The notes beneath the pieces are model-generated. The model worked only from the letters and a program-made list of their open reading frames with translations. It searched no databases and was not told the DNA's origin. A stretch of DNA of 14,450 nucleotides from NCBI GenBank assembly GCA_964460435.1, contig CAYWRH010000112.1:1-14450 (forward strand). Direction: 5' to 3'. A program made the translations under genes and the position numbers. Below are positions 14,402-14,450 of the stretch, in pieces. Source of the DNA: JAAZBV01 sp964460435. GTDB taxonomy: Bacteria > Desulfobacterota > DSM-4660 > Desulfatiglandales > HGW-15. Each line of letters begins with the position of its first letter. Within the stretch, counting starts at the first letter, position 1.

Positions 14402-14450
14402 TTTGTCCTCATGTAATAATAAAGTAAAAGATTTCAGGATAATTTAAACA

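Overview
The window is an exopolysaccharide/exosortase locus, and every gene I can support lies on the minus strand. The set of families (PEP-CTERM/exosortase-associated chain-length protein, ExeA-like ATPase, tyrosine autokinase, EpsB-type sugar transferase, asparagine-synthase-like amidotransferase, EpsI, exosortase, AMP-dependent acyl ligase and acyl carrier protein) is typical of Gram-negative bacteria that sort proteins with an exosortase. The moderate to low GC content and the gene style suggest a Desulfobacterota (deltaproteobacterial) genome, but that is inference; no rRNA or other taxonomic marker is present.

Layout in transcription order (right to left). Block 1, 14401 to 8045: an outer-membrane beta-barrel protein, a Wzz-type chain-length protein, an ExeA-like membrane ATPase, a BY-kinase-type tyrosine autokinase and an undecaprenyl-phosphate sugar-phosphotransferase. 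From the chain-length gene onward the genes are tightly packed (17 to 57 bases apart), and the block ends in a hairpin plus T-run that overlaps the last stop codon. Block 2, 7729 to the left edge: AsnB-like amidotransferase, EpsI, a broken four-helix-bundle gene, the exosortase, a PP-loop (N-acetyl sugar amidotransferase-like) enzyme, an acyl carrier protein, an intact four-helix-bundle gene, an acyl-CoA ligase, and the first 55 codons of a glycosyltransferase cut by the window edge. The likely joint task is to assemble and control an extracellular polysaccharide (block 1), modify its sugar precursors, and process C-terminally tagged surface proteins (block 2). No tagged substrate protein and no Prs-type regulators are visible here.

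The unusual part is a family of degenerate 7-base tandem repeats (G-S-G-C-A-T-A type, with relatives such as GAGCAAA and GGGCGCA). They fill almost every gap in block 2 and one gap in block 1. Wherever two arms can be seen, the left arm reads in one direction and the right arm in the opposite one, so each cluster is an inverted pair that can fold into a hairpin in the mRNA. In two places the pair encloses a four-helix-bundle (S23/IVP-like) gene, giving two related units of about 490 and 460 bases. The other clusters look like the same structure without the gene. Right arms supply the actual TAG stop codons of four neighbouring genes, and one run of four heptads lies inside the acyl ligase reading frame. 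I propose a four-helix-bundle-protein/heptad element with gene-carrying and gene-less forms, comparable in logic to RAYT/REP systems. This is a hypothesis from sequence architecture, not a demonstrated mobile element.
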